Shown in pieces: positions 9,891 through 23,132 of a DNA stretch of 64,000 nucleotides. The stretch lies in the NCBI RefSeq assembly GCF_009905375.1, contig NC_133650.1, positions 144,840,476 to 144,904,475 on the forward strand, in the 5' to 3' direction. The notes beneath the pieces are model-generated. The model was not told the origin of the DNA. It ran no database searches and saw only the letters and a list, made by a program, of their open reading frames with translations. A program made the translations under genes and the position numbers. Source of the DNA: Apium graveolens (lineage: Eukaryota; Streptophyta; Magnoliopsida; Apiales; Apiaceae). The first letter of the stretch is position 1; every line of letters starts with the position of its first letter.

Positions 9891-12800
9891 TGTCACACCC
9901 CCAACTTAACTAACAAAATAAATATAACTATTAAATATTTAAAAGAAAGTAATCATAACGGAATCCAAGATCTTACAGTTTAGGGTTTGGAACAGCCCAA
10001 CACTACCATCTATTACAACTGATTTTAATATCGAGTCCTCACACAAAACTATCTCTTATTCTACCTGAGCTCGGACATACGCATCAGCGTCACAGGTCTT
10101 ACGTGTTTTCTGCTTGAATCTAACCATAGCTGCTAGCTGTAATATCAGGGTAAAGCAAGGAGTGAGCCAAATGCTCAACAAGTGCTAAACAATACGGTAC
10201 AAAGCATAAATCGAGATATATATAAAAGAATGACAATGCGAAGACATAACCAATACTAACAAGAGATAAAACTTTGGGTGATGGCATCATTTGCTTGATT
10301 CAAAACATTTTTCAAAATCATTTCTTAATCAAAATCATTTTATGACGCTACGGATTACAGCCGGTGATCAGCCGCGATGTAATCCTGAACCTCGCTGGGT
10401 TCTAAAATATTAATGGGATCCCTAGGCAACTTTTAAGCCTACAATATAAATGTGGAAAGGACTCGCGTCTTAGTCCAGATCAACTATCCAAGAAAACATT
10501 TATCCCTCTTTGGGATTAAAAATCCATATTTTTATTATTTCAAAAACTGATGCCGATTAATAATAAAATCTCTTAAGTAGTAAACATTTTTATCAAGGGA
10601 TTATAGATCAAAGTTGAATCACTGGAAATATGTCACAAAATATCAGGGCCATGATCCATTAGACTTTACTTTATTTAGGGTAATTGAAAAGTTTCCATGT
10701 ACAAGAACTTTGACAAGGTGTTCTAGCAAGGATATTGGATAATATGAAAGGGTAATGCCGAACTAGGCTTAAAGCAAGGATTGTAGACAAGGTATATGTA
10801 TTATAACATCAAGAAGATAAGCATTAAGGGTTACAAGCATACCAGAGGTGTTAAGGTATAAAGAAAGTGATCATTAGCTTAAGGTATATCAGGATGTCAA
10901 ACTTTAGGGTAAGGACAGGGTTATCAAACAATCATGAACAACTCCAAAGAATATCCGGTTTTTAAGTATCAGGGTAAGGTTTCTATTGGGGTTCAAGCAT
11001 TAGGGTGAGATGTCAAGATTTTAGGAATCAATAGTATGTTGATCAAGAGTATCAAACAAGTATTATAACAAATCTTTATTTTTATCATGGCATTCCAATT
11101 ACTTTGATGTACTAGCATGATACGACCTTCGATCTACTTGCAATATGAAATTGAGGGTTCATGGCATTTCTATATAATACGAAGATAGATTTAAGAATCA
11201 GTTGGTTCTAGTATATCAAGATTACTCAGGATTCTCGCATCAATATATGAACTAATTAACACACATTTGCAGTGTAAACGAAAAACAGGTTGAATCACTT
11301 GCCTTGAGAAAGGCTGGTCTGGTCTGGCTGGTAGGAGCAATTGGAAGCTTTACTCGACCTTTATGGCAGGTTTACCCTCGTCTCGAGATCCTACATAAAT
11401 AATAATAATCCTCATTATAATATATTCTCACCAACTTAACCTATTTACATCCCGAAATTAAACACAAATGGCACTTAGGCCTATATGCACTCAATTTATA
11501 TTCACCTTATAAATATAATAGTACACATAGCCACATATAATCACATATCATATTTTAATATCAGATAATATCACACATACCATAATGCACACTTGGCTTG
11601 GATGATCTCGACCCACAACTTAAGTCACTTGATCGCTAAAGTAGACAAAGTCTCCAAATTTGGCCTCCTAACTCGATGTGCCTTTACTAAACTATCCAAA
11701 ACCTATTGACCCTCACTTGGGCCTTTTACTCTAATGGCTTTATACTATCTTGCAACCATAATGGTAAATCTAGGTCTCACTCATAAGTGCTCTAAAACTA
11801 TATGGTAAGTGAAAGTGCTCACTGGAGTAAATTTCAGAATGACATCTATGGTTTCTTGAGCGTATTAGACACTCTTAAACTACAAGTTTACCTCCAAAAC
11901 TTCTGCACTAGACTCTTCTGATGTGGCTCAAGGGCCTAGCTTGGGCCTCCTTGGGCCTAAGCTCAAAGTCCATGGTTCCCCTGTTTTTCTGGACTAGAAA
12001 ATGCCCTGACTTGAACTAACTTGTGACACATGGTTCTAACTCATATCCTATGAACTATGGTTGGAAAAACTCCAATGACACTCCCTCTAACTAAGGCCCA
12101 ACAGGGCCTAAGGAGGGCCTACCCATGACATGGTCAAAACTTCCTATTTCTAAGTTGCAACAAAATTGTCCCCTGCTGGACAGATTTTGTGATTCCACTC
12201 GTGCACCTAACCAAACGACTTATAAACCTCCAACAAACACCTAAAACCTTTTAAATACTCCTAATTCTAGCTTCTGGTGGCTTGGGTCTCAAAGTGCTTA
12301 ACAATGACATGGTCAAAACTCACTCTAAACCTCAGGGTACCAAACTGATTTTCTGCAGAAACTAAGACTCTCCTTTCTCCAAGGTTCTCACTCAACAACC
12401 CAACCACCTACAACCAAAATACCCAGACCATAACTTGACTATGGTGATCTACTGAACTAACTCCCTTACACTCAAAATTTACTTAGTGGAGATCATCCTT
12501 ACCTAAAGTGCAACATAGCAAAACAAAGGAAATCACATTACGCAAATTACAAGTCATCAAGGTTTCAAGGACAACAACTTTAACCTTCATGATAAATATA
12601 AATGAAATAACATCACATTTTAAGGAGCACAATTCTTAATTAATTTCTTAACTTAACTACAATTAAGGTTTACTAACAAAATATCAATCTGAATGATCAA
12701 GAACTTCCAAAATTTTTAAGAGTAATCTACATGCATGCATGACTTCGAGTCTTACAAACCAAAACAACATGCTTTCCAAATAAATTTTCATTTTAATTCA

Positions 12801-13916
12801 ACATGTAAGCCTATCATGGGTTATATCTAAATGACCACCTAGCATGCAAAGGTTTTTACCAAGATTTCACTAAGATTTTCATGTTATCATCACAAAAACA
12901 CACAAAATGAAACAAGGCAACCAAAACACCATCCATTCGGCTCCTATCAAGTCATGGACGAATGGATTAGGGCGAAAACAACATTTGCATGAGTGTAGCA
13001 TACTCATGTCTAGCCATTCTCAACCCTTTGATACTATAACTCATGGTGAAAGCCTTGAATTCACAAGAATCAAGGATATTCACTTGGAGTTTAACAAAAA
13101 CACCACCATGCAAGGTCAACACATAAGTTTTCAACTCTAAACTCTTTAAGATATACAAGAACAACATGTAAGGAGTAAGATTACTTGATTATAGGATGAT
13201 TGTTTGAGTGAAGAAATGAAGAAAAAAGGGGATGGGGCTCGGTTTTTGGAATTGCCGAGAGGGGAAGGGGAGAAAGCCGAGAGGGAGGGGGAGGAAGAAG
13301 AGTAGAGTGAAGTGGTGGGGTGAAGTGAAGTGGTGATCACTTCCTTGATTTGTTTTTATGTCTTGATTTGACTATAATGTGAGTGGGTTTGAGAAATGAC
13401 AAGGGTATCCTTCTAGCTAGAGTTAGGCTATCTTGCATGCAAGGTCAAGGAGGTAATTTGGCTAATAATTCATGAGTTAGTGGGTTTGGAAATATCCTCT
13501 TTGTCCTTGAAATGGAAGGGTAGTTTGCATGCAAGGGCTTCCTCGTAATTTGCTAATTATCGCAACTAAAATTTATGAAGATTTATTTTTATAAAATAAA
13601 ATACAAGTTCAAAAATTATAAAATTTATACCATAAAATAACTTGGATTTTTAGAAATTTTATAAAACCACTTTTGAAATTTGTGAACAAAATAACTTTTA
13701 AAAAGAAATTTATTCAAGATTTAAATATTCTTTATAAATCAAAAATAAAAGAAATAAATAAACTTTTGTTTTGAAAAATCATATACCACATAAAGCAAAT
13801 TTAGGACGCAGAAATTTTCATTCACACAAGCATACAATAATTGAATATATTGGCATTCGGCTTTAAAATTGCACCAAATTCACAAATAAAATTACACGAA
13901 AATGTCGGTTGTAACA
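9891..13916 (-). repeat. Element 2 3' LTR (4026 bp)
   Basis: Plus-strand ends are TGTCACACCCCCAACTT and CGGTTGTAACA. It aligns along its whole length with 19072-23127. A pyrimidine-rich stretch on the minus strand (rc of 13215-13330) resembles a plant leader, with AT-rich promoter-like sequence upstream of it. Apart from the micro-ORF at 10056-10127 no credible gene is present; the small ORFs around 12907-13340 are LTR noise. Confidence 0.95.
10056..10127 (-). CDS. LTR micro-ORF of element 2 (3' LTR copy), 23 codons
   Basis: ATG at 10125-10127, stop TAA at 10056-10058. The peptide begins MVRFKQKTRK and ends AYVRAQVE. Directly upstream is CTTGCTTTACCCTGATATTACAG in part (branch-point-like CTGAT and acceptor-like TTACAG), and before it a TGAGC/GCTCA stem. 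The 5' LTR copy (19238-19309) and both E5 LTRs keep the same 72-base frame. Function unknown; the position 235 bp from the LTR inner edge would put it in the 5' leader of the element RNA. Confidence 0.45.
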   Translation of the reverse strand: MVRFKQKTRKTCDADAYVRAQVE

Positions 13917-13930
13917 TCCTCTCCCCCTTA
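13917..13930 (-). other. Polypurine tract, element 2
   Basis: The minus strand reads TAAGGGGGAGAGGA directly before the 3' LTR start TGTTACAACCG. It is the expected primer for plus-strand DNA synthesis. Confidence 0.93.
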
Positions 13931-13998
13931 AGGGATTCTGTCCCCAGAATCTAAGAGAACAGATGAGGATACCGGGAACGCATATCAGACTCTAACTC

Positions 13999-15112
13999 TC
14001 AAGTTGATTCTTCTACCTTGGGGTTCCTCCAATGTACTTTCACTAACTTTACCGATTTATTCCTAAGACTCTTTACTTGCCAGTCGAGTATTTTGACAGG
14101 TTGCTCCACAAATGACAGGTCTGCCTGAATTTCTACAGGTTCATATTCTATCACATGGCTGGCATCATGATTGTTCTTTTTAAGAAACGGCACATGGAAC
14201 ACATTATGCACATGCTGATATTGAGGTGGTAAGGCTAACTCGTAGGCCACCTTCCCCACTTGACTTAAAATTTCAAAAGGACCTACTTTCTTGCCAAATC
14301 TAGACAACCCTTTTCTTGGTGACACCTTCAACAAAATGGCTTCGCCTACTTGGAATCGGATGTCCTTACGCGCTGGATCCGCATACTTCCTCTGTCTATC
14401 TTGAGCAGCAAGAAACCTTCTCTGAATTAACTTGACTGTCTCATGCAGCTGTTGTACCAATTCCGAGCCTAGAATCCTTCCTTCTCCTACTTCATCCCAA
14501 CTTGTCGGTGATCTATACTTTCGTCCGTACAAGGCTTCGTATGGTGGCATGCCAATACTGGAGTGATAGCTGTTGTTGTAAGAGAATTCAATCATTGGCA
14601 AGTGGTCGTCCCAACTTCCTGCAAAATCGATTGCACAACTGCGCAATATGTCCTCGATTGTTTGAATTGTCCTTTCGCTCTAACCATCAGTCTGCGGGTG
14701 GTACGCCGTACTCATGTTCAACTTCGTGCCAAGACTTTCTTGAAATTACTTCCAGAATCTCGAGTTAAATCGGGGATTTATGTCTGAAACTATTGATACG
14801 GGTACTCCATGCCTTAGTACGATTTCACGCACGTATAGATGAACCAATTTATCCAATGACGACTTCTCATTAATTGGAAGGAAATGCGCCGACTTCGTAA
14901 GGCGATCAACTATAACCCATATAGCGTCATGTCCGGACTTCGTTCGCGGTAGTCCCACTATAAAGTCCATAGCAATATTTTCCCATTTCTATTCTAGAAT
15001 CTTTAGGGGCTGAATTAATCCGCTTGGTCGTTGATGTTCTGGCTTCACTTTCTGACAAGTATAACACTTTGCAACCCATTCTGCCATGTCTCGCTTCATA
15101 TTTGGCCACCAA
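13999..15112 (-). pseudogene. int: Element 2 integrase with chromodomain-like tail
   Basis: Minus-strand pieces cover the integrase core and C-terminus. The core start reads MDFIVGLPRTKSGHDAIW and the second catalytic Asp region VSDINPRF has Asn in place of the usual Asp of SDRDPRF. A TAG replaces the Gln codon just before the SERT catalytic Glu. The C-terminal part has SYHSSIGMPPYEALYGRK, FGKK joined to VGPFEIL by a 21 bp loss, VHNVFHVPFLKK, and the group II chromodomain-like end LVKVHWRNPKVEEST followed by a TGG-to-TGA stop. In chromoviruses this tail helps steer insertion to heterochromatin. The frame changes several times between 14646 and 15123, so it is inactive. Confidence 0.88.
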
Positions 15113-16790
15113 AAGTCCTGCTTTAAGTCCCGATACATCTTGGTGCTTCCCGGGTGGATTGAAAATCTTGAATTGTGGGCTTCTTTAGGATCTCATTCTT
15201 CAATTCAGGTACATGAGGAATCCAACTTGAGGAAAACCTTAGTATACCTTGCTCATCCCTTTGAGTGCCAATCTCTTCTCCAGTCAGCTGATTCTTCTCT
15301 TTCTCCATTACTTTTTCCTGAAATTTCCTTATCTTTTCCACCAGTGTTGGCTGAAAAGTCATTGCACGACAAATTTCTTCAACTATTCCACAATCACAAA
15401 GTTCTAATCCAAATTTCTTAATCTCTTCAGACAATTCCTTTGGTGTTGCCATCATATTCAATCTCTCCTTCCTACTTAAAGCATCGGCTACAACATTCGC
15501 CTTTCCAGGATGATAATTTATCGAGCAATCGTAGTCCTTGATCAATTCTAACCATCTCCTTTGCCTCATATTGAGCTCCTTCTGAGTGAAAATGTACTTT
15601 AAACTCTTGTGTTCTGTATAGATTTCACACTTTTCTCCATAGAGGTAATGTCTCCAAATCTTAAGTGCGAACACTATGGCGGCTAGTTCCAAATCATGCG
15701 TCGGGTACTTCAACTCATGCGGTTTTAACTGTCTTGACGCATACACGATCACCTTACTATGTTGCATTAGCACACAACCCAATCCCTTATGTGAAACATC
15801 GCTGAATATCATAAAGTTTCCTTGGTCATCTGGTAGTACTAACATCGGAGCCGTTACCAATCTCTGTTTCAACTCTTGAAAGCTATCCTCACATTCTGCA
15901 CTCCATTCGAACTTCTGATTCTTCCTGGTTAACTTAGTCAATGGCGTGGCGATTTTCGAAAAATCCTTGACAAACCTTCTATAGTACCCTGCCAATCCTA
16001 GAAAACTTCGCACTTCTGTAGGTGTCTTTGGCCTCTCCCAACTCATAACCGCCTCAATCTTTGTCGGATCTACTTTAACTCCTTCATTTCCAATGACATG
16101 CCCCAAAAATTGAACTTTCTTTAACCAAAACTCACATTTAGAAAACTTGGCATACAACTTCTCTTGCCGAAGTATCTCCAATGCTATCCATAGGTGCTGC
16201 TTATGTTCTTCATCCGACTTAGATTAAATAAGGATGTCATCAATGAATACTACTACGAACTTGTCCAAATACTTTTTAAATACCCGATTCATCAGATCCA
16301 TAAATACGGCCGGGGCATTAGTCAATCCAAACGGCATTACTAGGAATTCATAATGTCCGTATCTGGTCCTGAATGCTGTCTTGGGAATATCTTCTTCCTT
16401 GATCTTTAATTGATGGTATCCTGATCTCAAGTCAATCTTTGAAAAGCACTTTGCTCCCTTCAGCTGATCAAATAGGTCATCTATTTTTGGTAGTGGGTAG
16501 CGGTTCTTGATCGTTACCTTATTCAATTCCCGATAATCTATACATAGCCGAATACTTCCATCTTTCTTCTTTACAAACATAACAGGTGCTCCCCATGGCG
16601 ACGTACTTGGCCGTATCACTCCTTTGTCCAACAATTCTTGTAGCTGGCTCGCCAACTCCTTCATTTCTGCTGGTTCCATCCTATATGGGGCCTTTGAAAC
16701 TGGTTCTGTGCTCGGAGCAAGGTTGATCTCGAACTCGATTTGTCGATCTGGCGGTAAGCCTGGTAGTTCATCTGAAAACACATCTGGGAA
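15113..16790 (-). pseudogene. pol: Element 2 reverse transcriptase and RNase H
   Basis: Two long open pieces, 16224-16781 and 15123-16181, are separated by a TAA in place of the Tyr codon of FIDDILIYS and a short shift. The first holds [52 protein letters not shown] and VVFIDDILI. The second holds the thumb, connection and RNase [30 protein letters not shown] (Asp of TDHKSL changed to Glu) and [16 protein letters not shown], then the start of the integrase zinc finger. A GAG-to-TAG stop at about 16791-16795 separates it from protease. Very close to the E5 homologue at 57950-59744. Confidence 0.92.
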
Positions 16791-18276
16791 CTAGTTAACT
16801 ACAGGGATATCTTCTATGCTGGGGTTACCCTTTTCTGAATCCACTACATAAGCTAGGAAAGACTCACAACCTTTTCTAAGTAGCTTCTTAGCCTGAACGA
16901 TTGTAAGAAACAGTTGCTCTTGCCTCTGTCCCTTAAATACTACCTTCCCTCCACTCTTCATCTTTAAATACACTTTCTTGGTCTTACAATTAATCTGGAC
17001 GTTATTCTTCCCTAACCAATCCATTCCTAAAATTATATCGAACTCTCCCAACTTGAAGAGTATCAAGTCGGCTGAAAACTTATGCCCCGAAATATCGATC
17101 TCACACTTTGGACAAAATTGATTCACATGAATCTTCTCTTGGTTCGCAATTACCACATTTACTACCTCGCTCATAATCATTTTATCACATTGAAGTTTAT
17201 CAACAAAAGTTTCTGATATGAAAGATCTTGTTGCTCCCGAGTCAATCAATACTTTAGCTTTGCCATTATTGAGTAAAAGTGTACATACTATCACCTCAGA
17301 ATTCTGAACGACGTCCTTCATTTTCAAATCGAATGTCCTTGCTGTTGCTTGCGGAGTTGTTGTAGGTGGTGGAAGTAATGCCAATACCTCGGCTGGCACG
17401 CTTGCACTGGTACTTGCCATATTTATTAGAGCTTTGACTGGTCCGGTTGTCTTGCACTCCCTAGCTATGTGTCCAGTCTTCCCACACTTGTAACATGTAA
17501 CTCATGGCTTCGGCATCTTGCACTCATTTGCCAAATGTCCCTTCTGGTTGCACCTATAGCATGTCATGCTCAGCTTATTACACACTCCGGGGTGCCTTCT
17601 TCCACAATGCTTGCATTCTGGTCTCTGAAATCTGTTTTCTCCAACTATCTCTGATCCAAGGCTCCAATCCTTGTTTAAATCTCTTCGCTTTTTCCTCCTC
17701 AGTGCTGGTATACTTTGTCACAAACCTTGACAACTCTATGAACTTCTTCTCATACTCCAGTACCGTCATGTTCCCTTGCTTCAACTCAAGAAATTTAAGC
17801 TCCATCTGATTCTGCATGTACTTAGGGTAATACTTTTCCAGAAATAACTTCTTAAATCTTTCCCAAGAAACTTGTTGAGTCGCTTCCATAGCTTTTACTG
17901 ATTCCCACCAATAGATGACTTCGCCCTTCAAGAAGTAAGTAGCATATGGCGTCTTCTGCTCGTCCCCTAACTGTACCAACTCAAAAGCCCTTTCCATTTC
18001 CTTAATCCATGTGTTAGCTATTATTAGATCAGTGGTATCATGAAATGCAGGTGGATTCACATTCTGAAAAGCCTTGAAAGTGACAACCTGTCGAGGTGGA
18101 ATTGGTGGTTCAGGTGGTTGGTGTGGTTCACGGTTATCTTGGTTTTTAATTCATTGTTGAAGAGTTAGTTGTTGTTGAGCTATAGCATTGGTTTTCTGTC
18201 GCAAAGTTTCCAGTAATCGAAGAATATTTGGGTCTGTGGTAGATGTGGTTGTTGGGTTCTTCTTTTTAGGTGGCAT
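16791..18276 (-). pseudogene. gag: Element 2 gag and protease, internally deleted
   Basis: The start is the ATG at 18274-18276 (MPPKKKNPTTTSTTDP by homology with E5). The capsid domain lies in 17578-18060: YATYFLKGEVIYWWESVKAM, FKKLFLEKYYPKYM, ELKQGNMTVLEYEKKF and RFKQGLEPWIRD. At that point the sequence jumps to the zinc-knuckle region, so about 270 bp present in E5 (roughly 56850-57120) is missing and the frame shifts. Two knuckles follow (CYRCNQKGHLANEC, CYKCGKTGHIAREC) with a nonsense change between. Protease follows with [16 protein letters not shown] and [16 protein letters not shown]. Confidence 0.9.
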
Positions 18277-18587
18277 GATCCTGAAATAAAAGTTATGTCA
18301 AAACAGGTATGTATGATGAAATAATTCGAGGGTATCGCATGGCATTCTTATTTACATATGAGGTCAAGTTTCAAATTAAACAGATATGGTGATGCATATA
18401 AAGGCATAAAATAATAGTTGAGAGCAAATGGAACGATAGTGCATAATATTGGAAATCTAAAGGTCACAATACATCAAGATCAGGATAAAGTCTGATTCTA
18501 GGAACAACATGCTTATTTAAAGGAAACAACTGGGAATTCAACGAAGTCTGATAATACAACAACATGAAAGGTAAATAATCGAAAGAA

Positions 18588-18929
18588 CTAAGGCTCCACT
18601 CTATCAGAACGGGGCTTGGTAGCCTTCTCCTCTCGAAGTGTCTTCACAATGCTCTGGAGCTCATCCGCCACCATCTGAATGATATACTGGCTGGTGTGGT
18701 CTCGGTGTGATGGCATATCCTCAAGCTTAGTATTGACGTACTGAACCAAAGTCTCAAGTCTCGCAGTCATCTGCTCCTTAGGCTTCCCTTCATAATTTCG
18801 GCTGTCTGGGTACATGTTCTTCAGTCGGTCGTACTTGCCCTGAAGCATGTCAAACTCGCGCCTCAACTCAGCATACACGGAGAAAGCAATAGTATCGTCC
18901 GACCCCGAGGATGACGAGGAATGCGCCCT
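18588..18929 (-). pseudogene. Element 2 ORF0 remnant
   Basis: The open stretch encodes the same protein as E5 ORF0: YAELRREFDMLQGKYDRL, SRNYEGKPKEQMTARLE, YIIQMVADELQSIVKTLREE, ending RSDRVEP. Compared with E5 it lacks four residues (IDRL repeat), has lost the ATG, and carries TAA at 18930-18932 where E5 has CAA. It lies between the primer site and gag. The good conservation outside the start argues that the ORF was real in the common ancestor. No domain recognised. Confidence 0.7.
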
Positions 18930-19054
18930 TTACTGGCAACCCAAGAAGAGGAGTATTAATAATAAATTTACTTAACCTACTCTCTCGCATATTATCTATG
19001 ACCTATACATATATCCTATAACCTATTTGGGCTATTCAGGGACTCTAAACCGTA

Positions 19055-19066
19055 GCTCTGATACCA
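19055..19066 (-). other. Primer binding site, element 2
   Basis: The minus strand reads TGGTATCAGAGC (initiator tRNA-Met complement), five bases inside the 5' LTR, confirming right-to-left transcription. Confidence 0.94.
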
Positions 19067-19071
19067 AAACC

Positions 19072-22000
19072 TGTCACACCCCCAACTTAACTAACAAAAT
19101 AAATATAACTTTTACAATATTTAAAAGAAAGTAATCATAACGGAATCCAAGATCTTACAGTTTAGGGTTTGGAACAGCCCAACACTACCATCTATTACAA
19201 GTGATTTTAATATCGAGTCCTCACACAAAACTGTCTCTTATTCTACCTGAGCTCGGACATACGCATCAGCGTCACAGGTCTTACGTGCTGTCTGCTTGAA
19301 TCTAACCATAGCTGCTAGCTGTAATATCAGGGTAAAGTAAGGAGTCAGCCAAATGCTCAACAAGTGCTAAACAATACGGTACAAAGCATAAATTGAGATA
19401 TATATAAAAGAATGACAATGCGAAGACATAACCAATACTAACAAGAGATAAAACTTTGGGTGATGGCATCATTTGCTTGATTCAAAACATTTTTCAAAAT
19501 CATTTCTTAATAAAAATCATTTTATGACGCTACGGATTACAGCCGGTGATCAGCCGCGATGTAATCCCGAACCTCGCTGGGTTCTAAAACATTAATGGGA
19601 TCCCTAGACAACTTTTAAGCCTACAATATAAATGTGGAGATGACTCGCGTCTCAGTCCAGATCCACTATCCAAGAAAACATTTATCCCCCTTTGGGATTA
19701 AAAATCCATATTTTTATTATTTCAAAAACTGATGTCGATTAATAATAAAATCTCTTAAGTAGTAAATTTTTTTATCAAGGGATTATTGATCAAATTTGAA
19801 TCACTGGAAATATGTCACAAAATATCAGGGCCATGATCCATTAGACTTTACTTTATTTAGGGTAATTGAAAAGTTTCCATGTACAAGAACTTTGACAAGG
19901 TGTTCTAGCAAGGATATTGGATAATATGAAAGAGTAATGCCGAACTAGGCTTAAAGCAAGGATTGTAGACAAGGTATAGGTATTATAACATCAAGAAGAT
20001 AAGCATCAAGGGTTACAAGCATACCAGAGTTGTTAAGGTATAAAGAAAGTGATCATTAACTTAAGGTATATCAGGATGTCAAACTTTAGGGTAAGGACAG
20101 GGTTATCAAACAATCATGAACAACTCCAAAGAATATCTGGTTTTTAAGTATCAGGGTAAGGTTTCTATTGGGGTTCAAGCATTAGGGTGAGATGTCAAGA
20201 TTTTAGGAATCAATAGTATGTTGATCAAGAGTATCAAACAAGTATTATGACAAATCTTTATTTTTATCATGGCATTCCAATTACTTTGATGTACTAGTAT
20301 GATACGACCTTCAATCTACTTGCAATATGAAATTGAGGGTTCATGGAATTTCTATATAATACGAAGATAGATTTAAGAATCACTTGGTTCTAGTATATCA
20401 AGATTACTCAGGATTCTCGCATCAATATATGAACTAATTAACACATATTTGCAGTGTAAACAAAAAACAGGTTGAATCACTTGCCTTGAGAAAGGCTGGT
20501 CTGGTCCGGTCTGGCTGGTAGGAGCAACTGGAAGCTTTACTAGACCTTTATGACAGGTTTACCCTCATCTCAAGATCCTACATAAATAATAATAATCCTC
20601 ATTATAATATATTCTCACCAACTTAACCTATTTACATCCCGAAATTAAACACAAATGACACTTAGGCCTATATGCACTCAATTTATATTCACGTTATAAA
20701 TATAATAGTACACATAGCCACATATAATCACATATCATATTTTAATATCAGATAATATCACACATACCATAATGCACACTTGGCTTGGATGATCTCAACC
20801 CACAACTTAAGTCACGTGATCGCTAAACTAGACAAAGTCTCCAAATTTGGCCTCCTAACTCGATGTGCCTTTACTAAACTATCCAAAACATATTGAACCT
20901 CAATTGGGCCTTTTACTCTAACGGCTTTATACTATCTTGCAACCATAATGGTCAACCTAGGTCTCACTCATAAGAGCTCTAAAACTATGTGGTAAGTGAA
21001 AGTGGTCACTGGAGTAAATTTCAGAATGACATCTATGGTTTCTTGAGCGCATTAGACACTCTTAAACTACAATTTTACCTCCAAAACTTCTACACTAGAC
21101 TCTTCTGACCATAAGGCATCTCCCAAACTTGATGTGGCTCAAGGGCCTAGCTTGGGCCTCCTTGGGCCTAAGCTCAAAGTCCATGGTTCCCCTGTTTTTC
21201 TGGGCAGAAAACGCTCTGACTTGAACTAACTTGTGACACATGGTTCTAACTCATATCCTATGAACTATGGTTGGAAAAACTCCTCTGACACTCCCTCTAA
21301 CTAAGGCCCAACAGGGCCTAAGGAGGGCCTACCCATGACATGGTCAAAACTTCCTATTTCTAAGTTGCAACAAAACTGTCCCCTGCTGGACAGATTTTGT
21401 GATTCCACTCGTGCACCTAACCAAACGACTTATAAAACTCCAACAAACACCTAAAACCTTTTATATACTCCTAATTCTAGCTTCTGGTGGCTTGGGCCTC
21501 AAATTTCTCAACAATGACATGGTCAAAACTCACTCTAAACCTCAGGGTACCAAACTGATTTTCTGCAGAAACTAAGACTCTCCTTTCTCCAAGGTTCTCA
21601 CTCAACAACCCAACCACCAACAACGAAAATACCCAAACCATAACTTGACTATGGTGATCTACTGAACTAACTCCCTTACACTCAAAATTGACTTAGTGGA
21701 GATCATCCTTACCTAAAGTGCAACATAGCAAAACAAAGGAAATCACATTACGCAAATTACAAGTCATCAAGTTTTCAAGGACAACAACTTTAACCTTCAT
21801 GATAAATATTAACGAAATAACATCACATTTTAAGAAGCAAAATTCTTAATTAATTTCTTAACTTAACTACAATTAAGGTTTACTAACAAAATATCAATCC
21901 GAATGATCAAGAACTTCCAAAATTTTCAAGAGTAATCTACATGCATGCATGACTTCGAGTCTTACAAACGAAAACAACATGATTTCCAAATAAATTTTCA

Positions 22001-23127
22001 TTTTAATTCAACATGCAAGCCTATCATGGATTATATCTAAATGACCACCTAGCATTCAAAGGTTTTTACCAAGATTTCACTAAGATTTTCATATTATCAT
22101 CACAAAAACACACAAAATGAAACAAGGCAACCAAAACACCATCCATTCGGCTCCTATCAAGTCATGGCCGAATGGATTAGGGTGAAAACAACATTTTCAT
22201 GAGTGTAGCATACTCATGTATAGCCATTCTCAACCCTTTGATACTATAACTCATGGTGAAAGCCTTGAATTCACAAGAATCAAGGATATTCACTTGGAGT
22301 TTAACAAAAACACCACCATGCAAGGTCAACACATAAGTTTTATACTCTAAACTCTTTAAGATATACAAGAACAACATGTAAGGAGTAAGATTAATTGATT
22401 ATAGGATGATTGTTTGAGTGAAGAAATGAAGAAAGAAGGGGATGGGGCTCGCTTTTTGGAATTGCCGAGAGGGGAGAGGGAGAAAGCCGAGAGGGAGGGG
22501 GAGGAAGAAGAGGAGAGTGAAGTGGTGGGGTGAAGTGAAGTGGTGATCACTTCCTTGATTTGTTTTTATGTCTTGATTTGACTATAATGTGAGTGGGTTT
22601 GAGAAATGACAAGGGTATCCTTCTAGCTAGAGTTAGGCTATCTTGCATGCAAGGTCAATGAGGTAATTTGGCTAATAATTCATGAGTTAGTGGGTTTGGA
22701 AATGTCCTCTTTGTCCTTGAAAAGAATGGAAGGGTGGTTTACATGCAAGGGCTTCCTTGTAATTTGCTAATTATCACAACTAAAATTTATAAAGATTTAT
22801 TTTTATAAAATAAAATACAAGTTCAAAAATTATAAAATTTATACCATAAAATAACTTGGATTTTTACAAATTTTATAAAACCACTTTTAAAATTTGTGAA
22901 CAAAATAACTTTTAAAAAGAAATTTATTCAAGGTTTAGAATATTCCTTATAAATCAAAAATAAAAGAAATAAATAAACTTTTGTTTTGAAAAATCATATA
23001 CCACATAAAGCAAATTTAGGACGCATAAATTTTCATTCACACAAACATACAATAATTGAATATATTGGCAGCTTTAAAATTGCACCAAATTCACAAATAA
23101 TATTACACGAAAATGCCGGTTGTAACA
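19072..23127 (-). repeat. Element 2 5' LTR (4056 bp)
   Basis: Starts TGTCACACCCCC on the plus strand and ends CGGTTGTAACA, followed by CACTA. It pairs with 9891-13916. Coding signals are limited to the micro-ORF at 19238-19309. Confidence 0.95.
19238..19309 (-). CDS. LTR micro-ORF of element 2 (5' LTR copy), 23 codons
   Basis: ATG at 19307-19309 and TAA at 19238-19240; peptide MVRFKQTARK...AYVRAQVE. Relative to the E5 5' LTR copy, six codons differ, five of them synonymously (Thr, Ala, Asp, Ala, Val) and one not (Thr to Ile). The same acceptor-like tract and hairpin precede it. Because it is in the 5' LTR of the element it would lie in the leader of genomic RNA, upstream of ORF0 and gag. Confidence 0.48.
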   Translation of the reverse strand: MVRFKQTARKTCDADAYVRAQVE

Positions 23128-23132
23128 CACTA

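Larger units (their letters stand above)
9891..23127 (-). mobile_element. Element 2: complete Tekay-like chromovirus (13,237 bp)
   Basis: Two LTRs of 4026 and 4056 bp flank a 5.16 kb interior with polypurine tract, integrase with chromodomain-like tail, RNase H, RT, protease, gag, ORF0 and iMet primer site, all minus strand. CACTA flanks both ends. By eye the LTRs differ at roughly 2-3% over the first 300 bp, implying a moderately recent insertion. One larger difference is about 25-30 bp present at 21106-21135 in the 5' LTR and missing from the 3' LTR. The element is a close relative of E5 (51510-63995). Coding capacity is lost through stops, frameshifts and a deletion in gag. Confidence 0.96.

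Noticed and set aside
12907..13340. Small ORFs at the promoter-proximal part of element 2 LTRs, repeated at 22177-22550
   Set aside because: Present twice only because LTRs are duplicated; differences between the copies are not biased to synonymous sites by eye.
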